DNA of 50,830 nt. It comes from Gammaproteobacteria bacterium. GTDB lineage: Bacteria; Pseudomonadota; Gammaproteobacteria; GRL18. The stretch spans positions 1-50,830 of the forward strand of contig JALUZF010000258.1 of NCBI GenBank assembly GCA_027012135.1, read 5' to 3'. The position numbers were made by a program, and so were the translations under genes. Shown here piece after piece: positions 45,837-50,830 of the stretch. A model generated the notes under the pieces. That model had not been told where the DNA came from. It saw nothing but the letters and a program-made list of their open reading frames with translations, and did not search any database. How positions within the stretch are numbered: position 1 is the first letter of the stretch; the number at the start of each line of letters is the position of its first letter.

Positions 45837-45960
45837 ATTTGGAGTTTCAGAATCTCAGGCGAAGGAATCCTCTCCTCTGGAATTATTAAAAGGTAAGGTT
45901 ATTGAATATATTGATCCTGAAGAACCCGTGGGACTGAATGAATGGAAATTACTTTCTTGA
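45837..45960 (+). pseudogene. Short gene remnant without start codon
   Basis: An open frame after the terminator reads ESQAKESSPLELLKGK then VIEYIDPEEPVGLNEWKLLS and stops at TGA 45958-45960, with no start codon. The composition is protein-like. The WKLLS ending loosely recalls the EW-LLT segment of IS4/Tn5-type transposases, which is only a guess. It may be the tail of a deleted gene between ispH and fkpB. Confidence 0.25.
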
Positions 45961-45968
45961 AATAGAGA

Positions 45969-46412
45969 CTATTTAATATCAACCACTTCCACTGAGAATA
46001 TTACTTCATGACCGGCTAAGGGATGATTAAAGTCAACCAGGACTTTATCATCGGTAATTTCCAGTACTACGCCCGGCAGCTGATCACCTGCCGGGGTGGA
46101 AAATTCTATTAACTGACCTTCCTCCAGCGCCATATCCGGATCAAAATCCACCTTATTTATCCAGTGCTGATTCTCCTCACTGGGGAAACCAAAAGTTTCT
46201 CTGGGTTCCAGACTGACCTGTTGTTTATCGCCGGGACTTAAACCGATTAACACTTCTTCAAAGGCCCGGATCATAGTACCGTCACCCAGAGTAAAGGTCA
46301 TGGGTTCACCATCCTGAGTACCATCCACTGGGCTGCCGTCGGCCAGAGTCAGGCTGAAATGGAGGATTACTGTTGAGTCGGGGGTTACCTGGGGTGAGGG
46401 GGGGTTGTTCAT
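45969..46412 (-). CDS. fkpB: FKBP-type peptidyl-prolyl isomerase, SlpA/FkpB
   Basis: A 147-residue SlpA-type FKBP with an inserted IF (chaperone) domain. It opens with the family start TVILHFSLTLADGSPVDGT, then PMTFTLGDGTMIRAFEEVLIGLSPGDKQQVSLEP, and the C-terminal DFNHPLAGHEVIFSVEVVDI. It catalyses cis-trans prolyl isomerisation and acts as a chaperone. Normally lspA is directly upstream; here a 101-bp heptamer element lies between them. Codons 2-20 end in A or C in 17 of 19 cases, the bias seen near the repeats. Confidence 0.94.
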   Translation of the reverse strand: MNNPPSPQVTPDSTVILHFSLTLADGSPVDGTQDGEPMTFTLGDGTMIRAFEEVLIGLSPGDKQQVSLEPRETFGFPSEENQHWINKVDFDPDMALEEGQLIEFSTPAGDQLPGVVLEITDDKVLVDFNHPLAGHEVIFSVEVVDIK

Positions 46413-46430
46413 AGTTCTGAGTCCTGGTAA

Positions 46431-46531
46431 TTGAGCGCTGAGAGTTGAGCGCTGAGAAAGAGCAAAAGCATATAAAGATTTTTATTTTGCTCTGGCTTTT
46501 TCTCAGCGCTCAACTCTCAACGCTCAGCGCT
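46431..46531. repeat. 101-bp inverted-repeat element (heptamer family, copy G)
   Basis: A 20-bp perfect inverted repeat (46440-46459 and 46499-46518, GAGAGTTGAGCGCTGAGAAA and its complement) encloses GAGCAAAA...TTTTGCTC, extending the stem. Outer heptamers GAGCGCT and AACGCTC flank it. The right arm includes the TGA stop of lspA. It is a shorter relative of the copies at 210 and 4372, sharing GCTCTGGCTnTTTCTCA. Plus-strand sequence is G-rich to the left and C-rich to the right. Confidence 0.85.
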
Positions 46532-47029
46532 ATTATTCCTAAAAGCATCAATCACCATCATAACCGCCCCTATACTAATAGCGGTATCGGCAATATTAAA
46601 AGCCGGCCAGTGGATGGTTTTCGTGTCGCTTTGATAGTAAAAATCGAGAAAATCCACTACATAGCCTAAGGTCAGGCGATCCCACAGGTTGCCCAGGGCA
46701 CCGCCTAATATTAAGGACAGGGCAATGGCCAGCCAGCGTTCATGGGGCTGCAGTTTTTTTAGCCAGAAAAAGATAATAGTGCTGACAACAATTGCTACCA
46801 GGGCAAAAAACCAGCGCTGCCAGCCTGATTCATTAGCCAGAAAACTGAAAGCAGCGCCATTGTTGTGGGCCAGGGTCAGATTAAACCAGCCGGGGATCAC
46901 CGGCTGGATTTCATATAACTGGAAATAAGTACTGGCGGCTGCTTTACTGCCCAGGTCAAGGACAATCACCAGAGCCGTCAGCCAGAGCCACTTCAGCCCG
47001 GTTCCCTGGACATTTCCTGGATCAGGCAT
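46517..47029 (-). CDS. lspA: Lipoprotein signal peptidase (signal peptidase II)
   Basis: A 170-residue inner-membrane aspartyl protease that removes signal peptides from prolipoproteins. Four hydrophobic segments; the catalytic Asp pair is in YVVDFLDFY and [11 protein letters not shown], preceded by NNGAAFSF and [12 protein letters not shown] chose ATG 47029, which overlaps the ileS stop region (translational coupling) and gives the usual length; a further ATG at 47059 would add ten residues. The last residues NSAER and the TGA come from the heptamer element, and 20 of the last 23 codons end in G or T. Confidence 0.95.
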   Translation of the reverse strand: MPDPGNVQGTGLKWLWLTALVIVLDLGSKAAASTYFQLYEIQPVIPGWFNLTLAHNNGAAFSFLANESGWQRWFFALVAIVVSTIIFFWLKKLQPHERWLAIALSLILGGALGNLWDRLTLGYVVDFLDFYYQSDTKTIHWPAFNIADTAISIGAVMMVIDAFRNNSAER

Positions 47030-49838
47030 AATGTCTGACTTCACCTTCTCCGGCCACATTTTCTACGCAGCGACCGCACAGTTCAGGATGCTCAGCATTT
47101 GCACCCACATCTTCACGGTGATGCCAGCAGCGGACACATTTAGGGTATTCCGAGGCTTTGACCACCAGTGCCAGGCCACTGACATCTTCTGCATCTATAG
47201 CATCGGCTGGCTTATCGGCCAGTTTATACAGTTGGGCATAGGAGGTGATCAGGACAAAACGCAGTTCATCTTCCAGTTTTTCCAGGTTTGCCAGCAGCTT
47301 ATTATCACAATACAGATCCACTTCAGCATCCAGTGAAGAACCAATGGTTTTATCCACCCGCAGTTTTTCCATTTCCTTACTGCAGGCAACCCGAACGGCC
47401 AGCACTTTTTGCCAGAAGGCATCGTCCATTTCCTCCTGAATTTCAGGCGGGAAGGCATACCAGCTTTCAAAAAATACCGACTCATCCCGCTCACCGGGGA
47501 TAAAGCCCCAGAGTTCTTCTGCGGTAAAGCTGAGGATGGGTGCAATCCAGCGGGTCATGGCTTCTACAATATGGTACAGCGCCGTCTGTGCGGAACGCCG
47601 TGCAATACTGTCTGGCTGGGTGGTGTACTGACGGTCTTTAATCACATCCAGGTAAAAAGCCCCCAGATCCATGGCGCAGAAGTTATGCACTTTCTGATAC
47701 ACCTGGTGGAAATCGTACTGCTCATAAGCTCCAATAATCTCCTGCTGTAAAAATTCAGCCTTGACCACAATCCAGCGATCCAGCGGCAGCATTTGCTCAA
47801 CATTCAGGCAGTTTTGCGCCGGATCAAAGCCATCCATATTAGCCAGCATAAAACGGGCAGTATTACGGATACGGCGATAGGCATCGGCGGTGCGTTTTAA
47901 AATCTCGTCCGAAACACTGACTTCCCCGGTATAATCAGTAGAAGACACCCATAAGCGCAGAATATCCGCCCCCAGGGTTTTCATGATCTTCTGTGGTGCC
48001 ACTACATTGCCTCTGGATTTGGACATTTTCTTGCCCTGGGCATCCACCACAAAGCCATGGGTCAGCACTTCCTTATAAGGGGCCACATCATTAACCGCTA
48101 CGGAGCTGAGTAATGACGACTGGAACCAGCCGCGATGCTGATCCGAACCTTCCAGGTACAGATCCGCCGGGAACTGCAGTTCTTCCCGCTGCTTAATCAC
48201 ACAGGCATGGGTAACACCGGAGTCAAACCAGACATCCAGGGTGTCACTTACTTTGGTATAGTTCTGCGCATCATCACCCAGTAATTCTGCAGGCTCCAGT
48301 TCAAACCAGGCATCAATGCCTTCCTGTTCAACTTTTTGCGCGACTGTTTCAATTAATGCGTGGGTGTCCGGGTGCAGCTCCTGGGTTTCGTTATGCACAA
48401 ACAGGGCAATGGGTACGCCCCAGGTACGCTGCCGGGAAATACACCAGTCGGGCCGGTTTTCCAGCATGCCCTCAATACGTGCCTGTCCCCACTCGGGCAG
48501 CCAGGTGGTGTGTTTAACCGCATCCAGAGCCAGCTTACGCAGACCATTTTGATCCATACTGATAAACCACTGCGGGGTAGCCCGGAAAATAATGGGTGTC
48601 TTATGACGCCAGCAGTGAGGATAGCTGTGAAACAGATCTTCCTGATGCAGTAAAGCACCTTTTTCTTTGAGCACGTCCAGTACCAGTGGATTAGCCCTGA
48701 ATACATGCTGGCCTTCAAATAACGGCGTACCGCTGACAAAACAGCCATTAGGCCCCACCGGGTTATCCACTTCCAGGTTATACTTCATGCCCACTACATA
48801 GTCTTCCTGACCATGCCCCGGAGCGGTATGCACCGCGCCCGTACCGGAATCAGCGGTCACATGATCACCCAGAATCACAGGCACCTGACGGTCATAGAAA
48901 GGATGCTGCAATAACTGGTTTTCCAGCTGATAGCCCTTACAGCGCCCTGCCACTTCTGACTGTTCTACCCCGTATCGCTGCAGTGCAGATTGATACAGAT
49001 CTTCCGCCAGGATCAACAGTTCTGAACCGGTATCCACCAGTACATAATCAAAATCCGGGTGCAGGGCGACCGCCTGATTGGCCGGCAGAGTCCAGGGGGT
49101 AGTGGTCCAGATCACGGCATTAAGTGGTTTATCCGAATCATCACTGGCATTAAAGACAGCCAGTACCGCTGGTTTGTCCACAGCCGTAAAGCGCACATCA
49201 ATGGCCGGAGAGGTTTTATCTTCGTATTCGACTTCGGCCTCGGCCAGGGCGGAACCGCAGTCAGTACACCAGTGTACCGGCTTGGAGCCTTTATGCAGAT
49301 GGCCCTTATCAATAATTTTACCCAGGGTACGGATAATATTGGCTTCAAAGTCATAGTTCATGGTCAGATATGGATTATCCCAGTCCCCCATAACACCCAG
49401 ACGTATAAAATCGGCTTTCTGTCCAGCCACCTGTTTGGCGGCATATTCACGACAGCCGTTACGGAAGGTTTTTTCATCCACCCTGACACCGGCCTTACCC
49501 AGTTTTTTCTCGACATTCAGTTCAATCGGCAGACCATGACAGTCCCAGCCGGGGATATAAGGCGCATCATAACCGCCCAGGGTCTGGGACTTGATAATAA
49601 TATCTTTAAGGATCTTGTTCACCGCATGGCCGATATGAATATCGCCATTGGCATAGGGAGGGCCGTCATGCAGAATAAATTTAGGTCGGCCGGCCGCTTT
49701 GGCACGCAATTTCTGGTAAATACCGCTGTCTTCCCATTGCTTAAGCATATTGGGCTCACGCTGAGCCAGATTAGCCTTCATGGCAAATTTGGTTTTGGGT
49801 AAATTCAAAGTATCTTTATAGATATTTTGCTTGCTCAC
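47022..49838 (-). CDS. ileS: Isoleucyl-tRNA synthetase
   Basis: A 938-residue class I synthetase charging tRNA-Ile, with the HIGH motif at 68-71 ([10 protein letters not shown]), the editing CP1 domain ([16 protein letters not shown]), the KMSKS motif near 603 ([11 protein letters not shown]), and a C-terminal Zn-binding module (CVRCWHHRE and CGRC). Length is that of the E. coli type. Order ribF-ileS-lspA is conserved. It starts 24 bp after ribF and its stop overlaps lspA. Confidence 0.97.
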   Translation of the reverse strand: MSKQNIYKDTLNLPKTKFAMKANLAQREPNMLKQWEDSGIYQKLRAKAAGRPKFILHDGPPYANGDIHIGHAVNKILKDIIIKSQTLGGYDAPYIPGWDCHGLPIELNVEKKLGKAGVRVDEKTFRNGCREYAAKQVAGQKADFIRLGVMGDWDNPYLTMNYDFEANIIRTLGKIIDKGHLHKGSKPVHWCTDCGSALAEAEVEYEDKTSPAIDVRFTAVDKPAVLAVFNASDDSDKPLNAVIWTTTPWTLPANQAVALHPDFDYVLVDTGSELLILAEDLYQSALQRYGVEQSEVAGRCKGYQLENQLLQHPFYDRQVPVILGDHVTADSGTGAVHTAPGHGQEDYVVGMKYNLEVDNPVGPNGCFVSGTPLFEGQHVFRANPLVLDVLKEKGALLHQEDLFHSYPHCWRHKTPIIFRATPQWFISMDQNGLRKLALDAVKHTTWLPEWGQARIEGMLENRPDWCISRQRTWGVPIALFVHNETQELHPDTHALIETVAQKVEQEGIDAWFELEPAELLGDDAQNYTKVSDTLDVWFDSGVTHACVIKQREELQFPADLYLEGSDQHRGWFQSSLLSSVAVNDVAPYKEVLTHGFVVDAQGKKMSKSRGNVVAPQKIMKTLGADILRLWVSSTDYTGEVSVSDEILKRTADAYRRIRNTARFMLANMDGFDPAQNCLNVEQMLPLDRWIVVKAEFLQQEIIGAYEQYDFHQVYQKVHNFCAMDLGAFYLDVIKDRQYTTQPDSIARRSAQTALYHIVEAMTRWIAPILSFTAEELWGFIPGERDESVFFESWYAFPPEIQEEMDDAFWQKVLAVRVACSKEMEKLRVDKTIGSSLDAEVDLYCDNKLLANLEKLEDELRFVLITSYAQLYKLADKPADAIDAEDVSGLALVVKASEYPKCVRCWHHREDVGANAEHPELCGRCVENVAGEGEVRHYA

Positions 49839-49862
49839 AATTGTCTCGCTTTTATTTCGGGA

Positions 49863-50830
49863 TTATTCAGAAGCAAAATAATTTTTTGCTTCAACCACAT
49901 CATTTAAAATCTGCTGTTTAAGCGTTTCAAATGAATCAAATTTCATTTCTTCGCGGATTTTATGCAGAAAATCCACATGCACCAGCTTGCCGTATAAATC
50001 CCCATCAAAATCAAACAGGTGGACTTCGAGCAGGCCTTTTTTGCCATCCACAGTAGGCCGGTAACCGATATTGGCAATGCCGTTAATACCCTGCCGACCG
50101 GAATTACCATTTTGTTCATTACCTTCAATCAGGCTTTTACAAACACCTGGCTCCTGTCCCCAGAGCCGTACGGCAAAAACGCCGGACACTGCCGGTGTTG
50201 CCCTATGCAAAGGCACATTGGCCGTTGGAAAACCTATGGTTCTGCCGCGTTTATCACCATGCTGTATATGACCTGACATCCAGTAAGGCCGTTTTAATAA
50301 AGCCCGGGTCAGCTCCAGATCTCCGGCTTCAAGGGCCTGGCGAACCCGGGTACTGCTGACACGCTCACCAAACATGGCAAAGGTCGGAGTATTTTCCACC
50401 TCAAAGCCGGATTGTCTGCCGCTGTTTACCAGGGTATCAAAATTACCGCTGCGGCCTTTGCCAAACTGAAAATCATCACCGACCTGAAGATATTTAATCC
50501 CCAGTTGTGCCACCAGGATCTGCTCAACAAAATCATCTGCTGTGATTTGAGCAAAAGCGTGGTTAAAATGAATCACCAGCAGCCTGTCAATACCACAGTC
50601 TGCAATCAGCTCTGCCTTATCCCGAAAGCGGGTCAGGCGAGCAGGTGCTTGTTCCGGGGCAAAAAATTCCTGCGGCTGCGGCTCAAAGGTAATGACCAGA
50701 GAAGGTAAATTAAAAACCCGGGCTTTTTCCTGCAATTGTGTCAGTATATGCTGATGCCCGCTGTGTACGCCGTCAAAATTACCGATGGTCGCTACACAGC
50801 CGCGTTTGAAGCGGGTTAAATTATGTAAAC
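49863..50830 (-). CDS. ribF: Bifunctional riboflavin kinase/FMN adenylyltransferase (5' end cut by window)
   Basis: The gene runs off the right edge. The visible part continues upstream of the first in-frame TTG: the frame reads TIGNFDGVHSGHQ, the N-terminal nucleotidyltransferase motif, so 49863-50735 is not the true start and only a few N-terminal residues are missing. The C-terminal flavokinase domain is complete (GKRGRTIGFPTANVP, GVFAVRLWG, VHLFDFDGDLYGK). It makes FMN from riboflavin, then FAD. First gene of the ribF-ileS-lspA operon. Confidence 0.96.
   Translation of the reverse strand, partial: LHNLTRFKRGCVATIGNFDGVHSGHQHILTQLQEKARVFNLPSLVITFEPQPQEFFAPEQAPARLTRFRDKAELIADCGIDRLLVIHFNHAFAQITADDFVEQILVAQLGIKYLQVGDDFQFGKGRSGNFDTLVNSGRQSGFEVENTPTFAMFGERVSSTRVRQALEAGDLELTRALLKRPYWMSGHIQHGDKRGRTIGFPTANVPLHRATPAVSGVFAVRLWGQEPGVCKSLIEGNEQNGNSGRQGINGIANIGYRPTVDGKKGLLEVHLFDFDGDLYGKLVHVDFLHKIREEMKFDSFETLKQQILNDVVEAKNYFASE

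Noticed and set aside
49059-49802. 247-codon antisense frame inside ileS
   Set aside because: Shadow of the conserved synthetase; no family features.

Overview
The window looks like chromosomal DNA of a free-living, Gram-negative gammaproteobacterium of moderate GC content. Ubiquinone synthesis (coq7), type IV pilus assembly, lipoprotein processing, and gene orders shared with pseudomonads and related groups all point that way. These orders are ribF-ileS-lspA-fkpB-ispH-minor pilins-thiO, pcnB-folK-panB-panC, and ampD-DUF1631-retropepsin-nadC. No rRNA, tRNA, CRISPR array, prophage or intact insertion sequence was found, so genus cannot be named.

Layout. 0.2-4.3 kb: a thioredoxin-like [2Fe-2S] ferredoxin, a GlcF-type Fe-S protein, coq7, a SprA-family putative metalloprotease and fabA. 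4.5-19.3 kb: a carbon-storage and sugar-phosphate block, with a leftward glgC - GH57 - malQ - ppdK operon, a divergent glgB-glgA pair, then leftward gnd-zwf. 19.5-23.6 kb: pantothenate/folate genes (pcnB, folK, panB, panC, panD). 23.7-28.7 kb: a CNP1-like envelope protein, xseB-ispA-dxs (isoprenoid precursors) and a DUF2797 protein. 28.9-35.3 kb: ampD, DUF1631, a membrane retropepsin, an AGCS symporter and nadC. 35.3-35.9 kb: a HigBA toxin-antitoxin module with a 30-bp perfect palindromic operator. 35.9-44.5 kb: thiO and a complete minor-pilin/PilY1 operon. 44.6 kb to the right edge: ispH, fkpB, lspA, ileS and ribF (cut by the window edge).

Genes working together. Glycogen is built by GlgC, GlgA and GlgB. 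It can be reshaped or degraded by MalQ and the GH57 enzyme, with PPDK linking pyruvate and PEP, and Gnd-Zwf draining glucose-6-phosphate into the oxidative pentose-phosphate pathway. Dxs, IspA and IspH are three steps of one isoprenoid route. FimT, PilV, PilW, PilX, PilY1 and PilE form the priming/tip complex of a type IV pilus, and most of them carry Ca-binding-like acidic loops.

The most unusual signal is a dispersed family of intergenic heptamer repeats, consensus TTRAGYG (TTGAGCG, TTAAGCG, TTAAGTG), at eight places. It occurs as tandem arrays (up to 15 exact copies), as inverted pairs, and as roughly 100-145 bp elements with 17-20 bp perfect inverted repeats. The elements abut or enter gene 3' ends, and three genes take their stop codon from them. 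DNA flanking the TTRAGYG strand is strongly G/T-biased at third codon positions on that strand, irrespective of gene direction, and the bias decays with distance. This looks like a local, strand-specific mutational footprint and is the part of the window most worth following up.
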